A stretch of DNA of 60,000 nucleotides from Apostichopus japonicus. Lineage: Eukaryota; Echinodermata; Holothuroidea; Aspidochirotida; Stichopodidae. Of this stretch, positions 49,701-51,333 are shown one piece after another. Position numbers and translations under genes: made by a program. The notes beneath the pieces were generated by a model. It saw nothing but the letters and a program-made list of their open reading frames with translations, was not told where the DNA came from and ran no database searches. The first letter of the stretch is position 1; each line of letters begins with the position of its first letter. The DNA is taken from NCBI RefSeq assembly GCF_037975245.1, contig NC_092574.1:16161213-16221212 (forward strand), written 5' to 3'.

Positions 49701-49773
49701 AGTACGTTTCATCAGTAAATGCTATAGTTCAACCGATGTAACTTACGTGGGCCTTGACTGCTACTGCAACCAT
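1563..49773 (-). CDS. SVEP1/polydom-like secreted mosaic protein, internal part (46 exons, both ends outside window)
   Basis: Concatenated minus-strand exons encode, in order, 7 HYR and 16 sushi (CCP) domains, a basic linker, a GCC2/GCC3 block, about 21 EGF domains and the start of a pentraxin/LamG domain. This order (HYR-HYR-sushi, GCC2, EGF, pentraxin) is that of SVEP1/polydom, a large secreted matrix and cell-adhesion protein; in vertebrates it binds integrin alpha9beta1. Almost all exon borders are phase 1, typical of shuffled extracellular modules, and phases agree at all junctions but the one between 6426 and 5194. No signal peptide, VWA, start or stop codon lies in the window, so the gene runs beyond both ends. 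Vertebrate SVEP1 has fewer HYR domains and fewer EGF domains before the pentraxin, so an echinoderm-specific expansion or a related paralogue are both possible. Exon borders are predicted from splice consensus only. Confidence 0.88.
2272..2500 (-). CDS. Exon 45: pentraxin/LamG domain, part 1
   Basis: A 229-nt exon (phase 1 in, phase 2 out): [20 protein letters not shown], then [17 protein letters not shown] and [15 protein letters not shown]. The strand-rich N-terminal pattern with [10 protein letters not shown] is that of the pentraxin fold, which follows the EGF block in SVEP1. Acceptor TTTAATTTAG, donor GTCAGT. Confidence 0.87.
2501..3231. other. Intron, nothing specific
   Basis: The intron between exons 44 and 45. 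No repeat or conserved block recognised. Confidence 0.55.
3232..3371 (-). CDS. Exon 44: end of EGF 20 and EGF 21
   Basis: A 140-nt exon (phase 2 in, phase 1 out): RGDICDE finishes EGF 20; EGF 21 is [13 protein letters not shown], a longer C2-C3 loop ([13 protein letters not shown]), [11 protein letters not shown]. It is the last EGF before the pentraxin domain. Donor GTAAAA. Confidence 0.86.
3372..4441. other. Intron, nothing specific
   Basis: AT-rich intron between exons 43 and 44. Open frames here lack any recognisable domain. Confidence 0.55.
4442..4562 (-). CDS. Exon 43: end of EGF 19 and EGF 20 start
   Basis: A 121-nt exon (phase 1 in, phase 2 out). EGF 20: [16 protein letters not shown] with [12 protein letters not shown], calcium-binding with the beta-hydroxylation consensus, ending CSPGY. 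Acceptor TATTTTTGAAG, donor GTTTGA (weak). Confidence 0.85.
5103..5194 (-). CDS. Exon 42: EGF 19 (first two thirds); does not join exon 41
   Basis: A 92-nt exon encoding [17 protein letters not shown] and VQCDCISG, finished by GYEGYLCE in exon 43. Either possible acceptor (CATACAG or AAACTAG) needs phase 2 in, whereas exon 41 ends in phase 0, so an exon is missing or lost between them. The donor GTAAAC and phase 1 out fit exon 43. Confidence 0.75.
5195..6425. other. Repeat-like intron that replaces an expected EGF half-exon
   Basis: Contains two copies of ATGTTAGGCTAG (5198-5213 and 5272-5286), a tandem duplication of an A-rich hairpin unit (about 5668-5775), a palindrome-rich TTTAAACG block (6177-6236) and an end-like CACAGCCCTG at 6241-6250, the complement of a CAGGGCTGTG terminus seen on hAT-type elements. 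No matching left end was found. The block sits exactly where the second half of EGF 18 should be encoded. Confidence 0.45.
6426..6739 (-). CDS. Exon 41: end of EGF 15, EGF 16, EGF 17 and first half of EGF 18
   Basis: A 314-nt exon (phase 1 in, phase 0 out). EGF 16: [15 protein letters not shown] with [15 protein letters not shown] 17: [13 protein letters not shown]...[16 protein letters not shown] 18 begins [14 protein letters not shown] and stops at VDE with donor GTAATT. The remaining three cysteines of EGF 18 should follow in the next exon but no such exon is visible before exon 42. Confidence 0.88.
6985..7430. repeat. Minisatellite, about 47-bp unit, about 9 copies
   Basis: Unit built around GAGATACATAGGCACTTGAA and TATTACATAGTGATTAAAAG; copies differ by a few substitutions and small deletions. 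Lies in the intron between exons 40 and 41. Confidence 0.9.
7835..7965 (-). CDS. Exon 40: end of EGF 14 and EGF 15 start
   Basis: A 131-nt exon (phase 2 in, phase 1 out): [13 protein letters not shown] completes EGF 14; EGF 15 is [14 protein letters not shown]...CICPPG. Donor GTTATT is weak, but the frame is kept into exon 41 (GYKGDTC). Confidence 0.86.
8003..8210. repeat. Tandem duplication of about 100 bp
   Basis: Two diverged copies sharing CAGGCGT-AAGGTAGAATG, CAATTTTGCAAGGC and TAACATTTTC. Intron between exons 39 and 40. Confidence 0.8.
8603..8802 (-). CDS. Exon 39: end of EGF 12, EGF 13 and EGF 14 start
   Basis: A 200-nt exon (phase 0 in, phase 2 out). EGF 13: [14 protein letters not shown]...[16 protein letters not shown] 14: [16 protein letters not shown] up to INTFE; its last three cysteines are in exon 40. 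Acceptor TTTCCTGAAG, donor GTGAGT. Confidence 0.9.
8803..9774. other. Intron, nothing specific
   Basis: Short CA and ATT microsatellites (8860-8874, 9184-9202) only. Confidence 0.55.
9775..9998 (-). CDS. Exon 38: end of EGF 10, EGF 11 and EGF 12 start
   Basis: A 224-nt exon (phase 1 in, phase 0 out). EGF 11: [16 protein letters not shown] with [12 protein letters not shown], calcium-binding. EGF 12: [15 protein letters not shown] with [12 protein letters not shown], also calcium-binding, ending at HGFE. Donor GTAAGG. Confidence 0.91.
10487..10729 (-). CDS. Exon 37: end of EGF 8, EGF 9 and EGF 10 start
   Basis: A 243-nt phase 1-1 exon. It completes EGF 8 (GQDCE) and encodes EGF 9 ([13 protein letters not shown]...[13 protein letters not shown]) and EGF 10 ([13 protein letters not shown]) with an acidic insert ([12 protein letters not shown]). 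Acceptor GTCTCATCCAG, donor GTAAGA. Confidence 0.9.
10950..11850. repeat. Tandem array, about 232-bp unit, about 4 copies
   Basis: The landmark GAAGACACCAGCAA recurs near 11038, 11270, 11504 and 11735 (steps of about 231-234 bp). Units share GCTGAGATTTAGCTGTGCAT and GTAGCTTTGACAAGC. Intron between exons 36 and 37. Confidence 0.9.
12097..12354 (-). CDS. Exon 36: end of EGF 6, EGF 7 and EGF 8 start
   Basis: A 258-nt phase 1-1 exon. It completes EGF 6 (GKAGRLCD) and encodes EGF 7 ([12 protein letters not shown]), whose C3-C4 loop is lengthened by an insert ([12 protein letters not shown]), then EGF 8 ([13 protein letters not shown]...CLCHQNFTG). Donor GTAAAG. Confidence 0.89.
12355..13057. other. 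Intron, nothing specific
   Basis: Open frames on both strands show no domain signature. Confidence 0.5.
13058..13259 (-). CDS. Exon 35: EGF 5 and start of EGF 6
   Basis: A 202-nt exon (phase 0 in, phase 1 out). EGF 5: [16 protein letters not shown] with [12 protein letters not shown], a calcium-binding type. EGF 6 starts [12 protein letters not shown] and ends after CVCHSG; exon 36 supplies the last cysteine. Donor GTATGA. Confidence 0.9.
13625..13866 (-). CDS. Exon 34: end of EGF 2, EGF 3 and EGF 4
   Basis: A 242-nt exon (phase 1 in, phase 0 out). EGF 3: [14 protein letters not shown]...[16 protein letters not shown] 4: [14 protein letters not shown]...[20 protein letters not shown] fits the C2-xxxx-S/T-C3 O-fucosylation consensus of Notch-type EGF domains. 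Donor GTGAGA. Confidence 0.9.
14330..14539 (-). CDS. Exon 33: EGF 1 and start of EGF 2
   Basis: A 210-nt phase 1-1 exon. EGF 1 is [13 protein letters not shown]...[16 protein letters not shown] 2 starts [11 protein letters not shown] with [12 protein letters not shown], a calcium-binding EGF with the consensus for Asp/Asn beta-hydroxylation, and is finished by the first residues of exon 34 (DDC). The acceptor follows a long pyrimidine tract; donor GTTAGG. Confidence 0.9.
14540..15390. other. Intron, nothing specific
   Basis: The intron between the last GCC2 exon and the first EGF exon. A C-tract at 14857-14866 is the only notable feature. Confidence 0.5.
15391..15552 (-). CDS. Exon 32: GCC2/GCC3 repeat
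   Basis: The third 162-nt phase 1-1 exon: [44 protein letters not shown]. It is the last GCC2 unit before the EGF run. Donor GTAAGG. Confidence 0.9.
15553..16400. other. Intron, nothing specific
   Basis: The intron between two 162-nt GCC2 exons; no repeat recognised. Confidence 0.5.
16401..16562 (-). CDS. Exon 31: GCC2/GCC3 repeat
   Basis: Again exactly 162 nt, phase 1-1: [42 protein letters not shown]. Same cysteine spacing as exon 30, so the two are tandem duplicates. Donor GTAAGT. Confidence 0.9.
16637..16885. repeat. Direct duplication of about 83 bp in GCC2 intron
   Basis: Copies at about 16640-16722 and 16802-16884 share AAACATTTCCAGAAAACTCA, ATTTTGAATATTCCAAATCT and ATCAACAGTT-GTACATTTC with few differences. 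About 80 bp of unique sequence separates them. Confidence 0.9.
17035..17196 (-). CDS. Exon 30: GCC2/GCC3 (ephrin-receptor-like) repeat
   Basis: Exactly 162 nt, phase 1-1. Encodes [38 protein letters not shown], ending TECL. The C-x-x-G-x-Y ... C-x-x-C-P pattern defines GCC2/GCC3, a small disulphide-rich module found in SVEP1 and ephrin receptors. Donor GTGAGT. It is separated from exon 29 by an intron holding a 29-bp minisatellite. Confidence 0.9.
17398..18725. repeat. Minisatellite, 29-bp unit, about 45 copies
   Basis: Unit close to CTAACAGCAGACAACGAAAC followed by TACAGAACA or TAAAACACA. Two variant types alternate, and the order of variants at about 17570-17900 recurs at about 18000-18320, a higher-order repeat of about 430 bp. 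Lies in the intron between exons 29 and 30. Confidence 0.93.
19347..19452 (-). CDS. Exon 29: linker and start of GCC2/GCC3 block
   Basis: A 106-nt exon (phase 0 in, phase 1 out): an acidic lead ([12 protein letters not shown]), then [15 protein letters not shown], the first Cys-X-X-Gly-Ser turn of a GCC2/ephrin-receptor-like repeat, completed by exon 30. Donor GTAAGT. Confidence 0.85.
19453..20608. other. Intron, nothing specific
   Basis: AT-rich with G-tracts at about 19940 and 20156-20165. Confidence 0.5.
20609..21210 (-). CDS. Exon 28: 602-nt basic linker region with furin-like sites
   Basis: The longest exon (phase 1 in, phase 0 out). It encodes about 200 residues: [14 protein letters not shown], a short Cys-containing segment ([17 protein letters not shown]), then a long charged stretch rich in Arg/Lys/Glu. 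Two candidate proprotein-convertase motifs are visible: R-R-Q-R-R before Ser-Pro and R-E-K-R before Ser-Leu-Leu. The end is acidic ([17 protein letters not shown]). The region between the last HYR/sushi and the GCC2 block is also non-modular in SVEP1. The strong GTAAGT donor and the TATTTAG acceptor fix the borders. I assign no enzymatic function. Confidence 0.85.
21479..21664 (-). CDS. Exon 27: atypical sushi domain 16
   Basis: A 186-nt phase 1-1 exon: [42 protein letters not shown] and LDCV. The spacing between cysteines 2 and 3 is unusual and the last cysteine lies right at the donor (GTGAGT). Position just before the linker and GCC2 block matches the single sushi that follows the HYR pair in SVEP1. 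Confidence 0.85.
21665..22397. other. Intron, nothing specific
   Basis: Contains a fragment resembling a dispersed repeat end (GCACTCTTGAACATGC near 22050) but no defined element. Confidence 0.45.
22398..22646 (-). CDS. Exon 26: HYR domain 7
   Basis: A 249-nt phase 1-1 exon: [55 protein letters not shown], then FTVGVI. Same length as exon 6. This HYR-HYR pair plus the next sushi exon probably corresponds to the ancestral SVEP1 HYR1-HYR2-sushi order. Confidence 0.88.
22880..23812. repeat. GA-rich tandem array, unit about 110-125 bp
   Basis: Repeats of GATATAAGGAGACAAGGAGA, GGTGAGTGGTATAGAATTAG, GGGGAGGCGGGAAGGAGGAG and AGTAGTGAAGAAGGTGGGCA. One separate, older-looking unit lies at about 22880-23010. 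The last unit runs up to the splice donor of exon 25, so the array borders the coding exon directly. Confidence 0.88.
23815..24066 (-). CDS. Exon 25: HYR domain 6
   Basis: A 252-nt phase 1-1 exon: [57 protein letters not shown]. It is followed directly by another HYR, as in vertebrate SVEP1, where two HYR domains precede a sushi domain and the GCC2 block. The donor GTAAGT sits at the edge of a GA-rich tandem array. Confidence 0.9.
24170..24810. repeat. Dispersed tandem-type repeat (CGTTTGACC family), copy 1
   Basis: Two units of about 290 bp with CTATCTA-AAACACATTAAT, GGAGATTTTCACGTTTGACC, TATTCATGAGATGAGCACCA, ending in GAGCCAAGGGCGTCACATAC and a CA run. The same family is found at 40745-41455. 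Confidence 0.85.
25118..25333 (-). CDS. Exon 24: sushi domain 15
   Basis: A 216-nt phase 1-1 exon: [44 protein letters not shown] and FKCKG. Two AGs lie at the 5' edge; CTCTCTCTAG keeps the frame with exon 23, the inner TTTCCAG does not. Donor GTAAAG. Confidence 0.87.
25747..25941 (-). CDS. Exon 23: sushi domain 14
   Basis: A 195-nt phase 1-1 exon: [44 protein letters not shown], then [11 protein letters not shown]. The donor is GTTAGT, the same variant as in exon 9. Confidence 0.87.
26181..26420 (-). CDS. Exon 22: HYR domain 5 (single exon)
   Basis: A 240-nt phase 1-1 exon encoding a full [56 protein letters not shown]. Donor GTAAGT. Confidence 0.9.
26421..27862. other. Intron with a SINE copy
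   Basis: The 1.4-kb intron between exons 21 and 22. It holds the repeat described at 26890-27350; the rest is unremarkable. Confidence 0.5.
26890..27350 (-). mobile_element. tRNA-derived SINE, family A, copy 1 (degenerate)
   Basis: Shares about 400 bp of colinear, diverged sequence with 49120-49485 (for example GATGAACACCG-CTTAT-TCAAG and CATTTCCCA-ATTCACAAAC). The tRNA-like head is at the right side, read on the minus strand, but its boxes are decayed in this copy. Confidence 0.7.
27863..28063 (-). CDS. Exon 21: sushi domain 13
   Basis: A 201-nt phase 1-1 exon: [56 protein letters not shown]. Acceptor TTTGTTAG, donor GTAAGC. It is separated from exon 20 by only 130 bp, the shortest intron in the gene. 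Confidence 0.88.
28194..28376 (-). CDS. Exon 20: sushi domain 12
   Basis: A 183-nt phase 1-1 exon: [51 protein letters not shown]. Same length as exon 19. Acceptor CTCCATTCAG, donor GTAACA. Confidence 0.89.
28773..28955 (-). CDS. Exon 19: sushi domain 11
   Basis: A 183-nt phase 1-1 exon: [50 protein letters not shown]. Complete sushi pattern. Acceptor TTTCTTTATGCAG, donor GTAAGT. It follows a 3.45-kb intron filled with two tandem arrays. Confidence 0.89.
29530..31060. repeat. Satellite-like array, 126-bp unit, about 12 copies
   Basis: Unit contains AGGAGTATGAGCACAATTAA, TACTCATGTTGGTATGAGTA, GCCATAACTGTATTCTCAAA and GCAGGTACTAGTACAAATCC. Copies are more than 90% alike by eye, which suggests recent homogenisation. 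Intron between exons 18 and 19. Confidence 0.94.
31195..32443. repeat. Exon/splice-donor-derived minisatellite, 72-bp unit, about 18 copies
   Basis: On the plus strand each unit reads CATCTGGCCTGTCACTATAT, CAAGTATCCTGTAGGAATAC, CTCACATACCTAGTACA-TAA. The rightmost copy is not intronic: 32410-32443 is the 3' end of exon 18 and the adjoining CCTCACATAC is its splice donor (GTATGTGAGG on the minus strand). About 17 further copies of donor plus 34 nt of exon lie downstream. A 287-bp higher-order repeat (31846-32132 and 32133-32419) is nearly perfect. Confidence 0.92.
32410..32525 (-). CDS. Exon 18: HYR domain 4, C-terminal half (3' end shared with minisatellite)
   Basis: A 116-nt exon (phase 2 in, phase 1 out) encoding [19 protein letters not shown] and [19 protein letters not shown], the end of a HYR domain. 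The frame joins exon 17 exactly. Its last 34 nt (32410-32443) and its donor GTATGTGAGG are also the content of the 72-bp tandem repeat that fills the next 1.2 kb of intron. The array therefore arose by amplifying an exon/intron border. No open reading frame scan would show this exon because it is short and abuts the repeats. Confidence 0.85.
33087..33228 (-). CDS. Exon 17: HYR domain 4, N-terminal half
   Basis: A 142-nt exon (phase 1 in, phase 2 out): [20 protein letters not shown], then [20 protein letters not shown]. Size and phases equal exon 2, the first half of HYR 1. Donor GTAAGT. Confidence 0.88.
33452..33646 (-). CDS. Exon 16: sushi domain 10
   Basis: A 195-nt phase 1-1 exon: [55 protein letters not shown] textbook sushi module. 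Acceptor TTCATTTCAG, donor GTAAGC. Confidence 0.9.
33935..34123 (-). CDS. Exon 15: sushi domain 9
   Basis: A 189-nt phase 1-1 exon: [47 protein letters not shown]. It has a complete four-cysteine sushi pattern with the conserved Trp. Acceptor TTTCTTGTTGCAG, donor GTAAGC. Confidence 0.89.
34225..34640 (+). mobile_element. tRNA-derived SINE, family B, old copy
   Basis: Diverged relative of 42903-43258: shared blocks include ATGGTCAATGGCTAAGG, GGGCGAGGCATTATAT, TTGCCTCACTTCAC, GGCTGCACCTGACGGGAAGT and CTGGGAGAAACTGTTT. A G-tract at 34228-34240 precedes it. Confidence 0.75.
35049..35273 (-). CDS. Exon 14: sushi domain 8
   Basis: The longest sushi exon (225 nt, phase 1-1): [44 protein letters not shown] and a [11 protein letters not shown] end that resembles exon 8. 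Donor GTGAGT. Confidence 0.87.
35846..36014 (-). CDS. Exon 13: HYR domain 3, C-terminal part
   Basis: A 169-nt exon (phase 0 in, phase 1 out) encoding [15 protein letters not shown], then [15 protein letters not shown] and VELTVRG. The acceptor is GTTTCTTGCAG and the donor GTTTGT. A degenerate copy of its first half and acceptor lies just upstream at 36112-36186. Confidence 0.83.
36112..36186 (-). pseudogene. Decayed duplicate of the 5' half of HYR exon 13
   Basis: Resembles 35953-36030 (acceptor region plus start of exon 13): ACTGAGT-GATGCT, AATCT-A-A-CCACTGG and ACCTG-AAGAAAACAAG are shared in order. Substitutions and small indels destroy the frame. It lies in the intron between exons 12 and 13, about 100 bp upstream of the intact exon. 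Confidence 0.65.
36811..36911 (-). CDS. Exon 12: HYR domain 3, N-terminal part
   Basis: A 101-nt exon (phase 1 in, phase 0 out) starting with the typical [19 protein letters not shown]. It ends at FPWEPLQ with donor GTGAAT. The intron cuts HYR 3 at a different place and phase from HYR 1 and HYR 4. Confidence 0.85.
37334..37540 (-). CDS. Exon 11: sushi domain 7
   Basis: A 207-nt phase 1-1 exon: [17 protein letters not shown], a long first loop, [32 protein letters not shown]. It is the last of five consecutive sushi domains before HYR 3. Confidence 0.87.
38235..38438 (-). CDS. Exon 10: sushi domain 6
   Basis: A 204-nt phase 1-1 exon encoding a sushi module: [41 protein letters not shown]. 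The last disulphide loop lacks the usual Trp ([11 protein letters not shown]), a departure from the family. Donor GTAAGT. Confidence 0.82.
39005..39641. mobile_element. Foldback, Mutator-like (MULE) non-autonomous element with 9-bp target duplication
   Basis: Flanked by identical ATTTTATTA at 38996-39004 and 39642-39650. Ends begin GGG and share ACTAAAACGAATGACA in inverted orientation. Inside, both arms carry repeated CGAATGACA units (many on the right arm as TGTCATTCG). No transposase is encoded. A 9-bp duplication and long inverted arms fit MULE/foldback elements. Confidence 0.8.
40126..40180 (-). pseudogene. Decayed partial copy of sushi exon 8
   Basis: Matches 41628-41675 closely (CCACCAT-CTCAGG-GC-ATTAG and GCAGGGCACTG) but has an extra base in the A-run at 40138-40142 and stops being similar after about 55 bp. 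Lies in the intron 3' of exon 9, about 1.3 kb from its source. Confidence 0.75.
40300..40494 (-). CDS. Exon 9: sushi domain 5
   Basis: A 195-nt phase 1-1 exon: [46 protein letters not shown]. The acceptor is TTTATTGTTCAG; the donor is GTTAGT, which is non-canonical at position 3 but keeps the frame with exon 10. Confidence 0.86.
40745..41455. repeat. Dispersed tandem-type repeat (CGTTTGACC family), copy 2
   Basis: Same family as 24170-24810: two to three units with GTTTACAAGCTA-TTTAG, CACGTTTGACCCCATGAC, ATTATTCATGAGATGAGCAC, then a terminal unit with GAGCCAAGGGCGTCACATAC, a CA run and CATCGCATAGATTCCTTGAG. The shared 3' end implies a family with a fixed end. Confidence 0.85.
41472..41672 (-). 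CDS. Exon 8: sushi domain 4
   Basis: A sushi module in a 201-nt phase 1-1 exon: [29 protein letters not shown], and a longer last loop ending [11 protein letters not shown]. The same GYWD-type ending is seen in exon 14 (35049-35273), pointing to a shared ancestor. A decayed partial copy of the 5' half of this exon sits at 40126-40180. Confidence 0.88.
42022..42213 (-). CDS. Exon 7: sushi domain 3
   Basis: A 192-nt phase 1-1 exon encoding a sushi module: [36 protein letters not shown], then the conserved Trp (RWNATRPVC). It directly follows HYR 2 and opens a run of five sushi domains. Confidence 0.87.
42577..42825 (-). CDS. Exon 6: HYR domain 2 (single exon)
   Basis: A full HYR domain in one 249-nt exon: [53 protein letters not shown]. 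Phase 1-1, acceptor GATTCTATAG, donor GTGAAT. Unlike HYR 1, 3 and 4 it is not split by an intron. Confidence 0.9.
42903..43258 (+). mobile_element. tRNA-derived SINE, family B
   Basis: Starts with a tRNA-like head, ATGTGGTCAAGTGGTTAAGG, containing a good A box (TGGTCAAGTGG). The body carries CTTGGGCAAGGTATTATATC, CTATGGGAAGTCCCCGGGGG and GGGCCTTGGCCCTGCAACAA. No clear B box. Related to 34225-34640. Confidence 0.75.
44400..44638 (-). mobile_element. tRNA-derived SINE, family C (Ser/Leu-tRNA-like head)
   Basis: On the minus strand, from 44638 leftwards, the head reads GTGCTGTGGCCGAGTGGATA, with A box TGGCCGAGTGG, and later GGTTTGATACC as B box. The head resembles serine or leucine tRNA genes; no long variable arm or intact anticodon stem is evident. 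The extent of the body is uncertain. Confidence 0.6.
45012..45677. repeat. Essentially perfect tandem duplication of 333 bp
   Basis: Sequence from 45012 repeats from 45345, and a third partial copy starts at 45678 and then diverges. The duplicated block spans the left border of the nested hAT-like element. Lack of differences implies a recent event, probably unequal exchange between the related inner and outer elements. Confidence 0.9.
45283..46012. mobile_element. Second hAT-like element nested inside the first
   Basis: Ends CAGTGGCGGAGC and (complement) TAGTGGCGGAGC, flanked by perfect 8-bp duplications AGTAAGGG (45275-45282 and 46013-46020). Shares an internal block (TCTAAGCGGAGCGCCACCAT) with its host element, so the two are related. 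Confidence 0.82.
46418..46603 (-). CDS. Exon 5: sushi domain 2
   Basis: A complete sushi module in a 186-nt phase 1-1 exon: [46 protein letters not shown]. The acceptor is TTTTTATTTGCAG and the donor GTAAAA. Its 3' side lies 37 bp from a hAT-like element (44965-46380) in the following intron. Confidence 0.88.
46970..47146 (-). CDS. Exon 4: sushi domain 1
   Basis: A complete sushi/CCP module in one 177-nt phase 1-1 exon: [16 protein letters not shown], then [17 protein letters not shown], a Thr-Cys pair, the conserved Trp (YWSN) and a final Cys. The four-cysteine pattern gives the usual C1-C3, C2-C4 pairing. The donor GTATAA is poor. Confidence 0.87.
47777..47916 (-). CDS. Exon 3: HYR domain 1, C-terminal half
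   Basis: Encodes the second half of HYR 1, including the typical [13 protein letters not shown] and C-VFKIYVR end. The acceptor is the second of two nearby AGs (GTCTTACAG); only this one keeps the frame with exon 2 (phase 2 in, phase 1 out). The donor is a weak G|GTGGTT. Confidence 0.82.
48152..48293 (-). CDS. Exon 2: HYR domain 1, N-terminal half
   Basis: Encodes a HYR start: a linker ([13 protein letters not shown]), then a beta-strand pattern with [18 protein letters not shown] domains are immunoglobulin-like adhesion modules. The exon is 142 nt with phase 1 in and phase 2 out, flanked by TTTCAG and GTAAGT. The same size and phases recur in the HYR 4 exon at 33087-33228, which suggests the two arose by module duplication. 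Confidence 0.85.
48294..49746. other. Intron with a SINE
   Basis: Between the micro-exon and the first HYR exon. Contains the family A SINE at 49120-49485 and repeats of TTGACTGAT-TGATTGCAAT near 48630-48690. Confidence 0.5.
49120..49485 (-). mobile_element. tRNA-derived SINE, family A, copy 2
   Basis: The tRNA-like head on the minus strand from about 49482: GGCTTGGTTCAGCGGTAAGA with A box TGGTTCAGCGG, then GTCTGCCTCACAATCC and a B-box-like GGATCAAACTT. The body is colinear with 26890-27350. Confidence 0.72.
49747..49773 (-). CDS. Exon 1 of window: 27-nt micro-exon
   Basis: A pyrimidine-rich tract ending CTCTCATTTACAG is followed by 27 nt and then a perfect GTAAGT donor. Read in phase 1-1 it encodes about nine residues (D-G-C-S-S-S-Q-G-P) that join in frame to the first HYR exon. 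Because it is symmetric it could be skipped without changing the frame. It is the most upstream piece I can attach to the gene; the exon before it is not in the window or not recognisable. Confidence 0.55.
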
Positions 49774-50099
49774 CTGTAAATGAGAGCATAGATTGAATAA
49801 TGCTACACAGAGAGGCAGAACAGAAAATCAAAAGTATGATGAAAGGTTTCTTGAAGTCATGTATGCAAAATTGAAGTACAAAATGTACCTTTATCTTAAT
49901 GACTTTCTAACTCTTTAATCCAGGTGTTATACATTGCAACATGAAATCAAAAGGTTAACAACCATGAGACAAGAACAGCACTGAATAAGAATTATCAGAC
50001 ATGTGTCATGGTGATTAATCTAATAATCTGCCTACAATTTGTCAACAAAACCTATGAAAACAGTGTCCATCTAAATTCAAAATCATACTACTAGTAGTA

Positions 50100-50346
50100 T
50101 GTATGTATGTATGTATATGTGATCTTCCCGCAAGCAGGAACTCGCGAAAGAAGCCATGGAGGCTTATAGACTCGCAAGCTGACCGAAGCCAATCTCTCGG
50201 CACACATCCATTTAACGTCCATGTCAGGAAGTTGTTATTGAACAACACCCTTGCCAGACGACACACATTGCTGTCGGCGGGGAATCGAACCGGGGATCTC
50301 ATGACTGGGAGACGCCGGCGTTAACCACTAGACTATACACTCCGCC
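50100..50346 (-). mobile_element. tRNA-derived SINE, family D, with target duplication
   Basis: Head on the minus strand from 50346: GGCGGAGTGTATAGTCTAGT, A box TAGTCTAGTGG, B box GGTTCGATTCC. The tail ends in ACATACATACATAC. Flanked by CTAGTAGTA at 50091-50099 and 50346-50354. The intact boxes and visible duplication suggest a fairly young copy. A 3'-tail fragment of the same family occurs at 53398-53456. Confidence 0.85.
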
Positions 50347-50802
50347 TAGTAGTAGTAATAGTACTAGTAGTACTGGTCAGATGTACATTCAATCAATGTT
50401 TGTTGATCAGTCTTATCATAACTGCCAAACTAGATTGGCCATATGAAAGGCTATTCTCATTCACTGTGGGGGATCAGTAGGCAGACTTGGTCAACAATAA
50501 TTAAATTTATGGTTTTGCTTAGTCACAATTATAATATATATGTAAAGAAAATACACAAAACAGCTTTCTAGGCTGAGCAATTGCAAACTAGAAGTCTTGA
50601 TATATTTCAATTCTGAGTTCTTAGTTATCAGTGACAGGTCAAATTGAGTAATGGATAAGAGGTTATAATGTCACCTATAAATAGTTGGATGGTCTAGGGA
50701 TCGATATTGTAAACCTACTGTCAATTTATTCCAGTTGACAAATGGACACCTGTATTGGAGGTTTATTCAATATAAGGATATAACAGTCACTGAATCCAGT
50801 AG

Positions 50803-51333
50803 TGCCTACTAGTAGTAGTAGTAGCATGGTGACTTCGAAGTTCGGACCCTTAAGACTTAAAACACCCCAAAACTGAATCTTCTGGTATAAATCACCTGAA
50901 AATATACTTCATATGGTGGGAGAATTGTGTTATAGTAGGATACACGGCCAAACTTTCTTTCCTGCAAACTGTTTTCACGTTGTTTTCCAAGAAGATTCTT
51001 CGTGATTGTGGAACTGGTATTTCTTTGCTAGAGTATTGCGAAGTTCGGACACGCAACCCACAGTGTGGCGCTGGTGATAAAATTGGTGACGCAGTTGCTC
51101 TTTCAGTAATTATAACAGACTTCATAGATCTTCGTCATTTTATTGACAAGTATGTAAGTAATTTCTTGCACACGTGTCATTTTGGAGAGAAAATAACTGT
51201 AGCTTCGTACTTTTTGGTGAAATGTGGCTCTTCCTGTAGGTTTTCATGGTGAAATCGTGTATTTCTTAAGGTGTCCGAACTTCGCAGTGTGCCGAACTTT
51301 GCAATACTGACTATACTACTACTAGTAGCATGG
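50803..51333. repeat. Insertion-like block bounded by direct repeats and GAAGTTCGGAC inverted words
   Basis: Left CTAGTAGTAGTAGTAGCATGGTGA (50806-50829) and right CTACTAGTAGCATGGTGA (about 51316-51333) are direct repeats; inside, GAAGTTCGGAC (50837) and GTCCGAACTTCG (51273) are inverted. This looks like a roughly 490-bp insertion in a TAG microsatellite, of unknown class. Confidence 0.4.
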
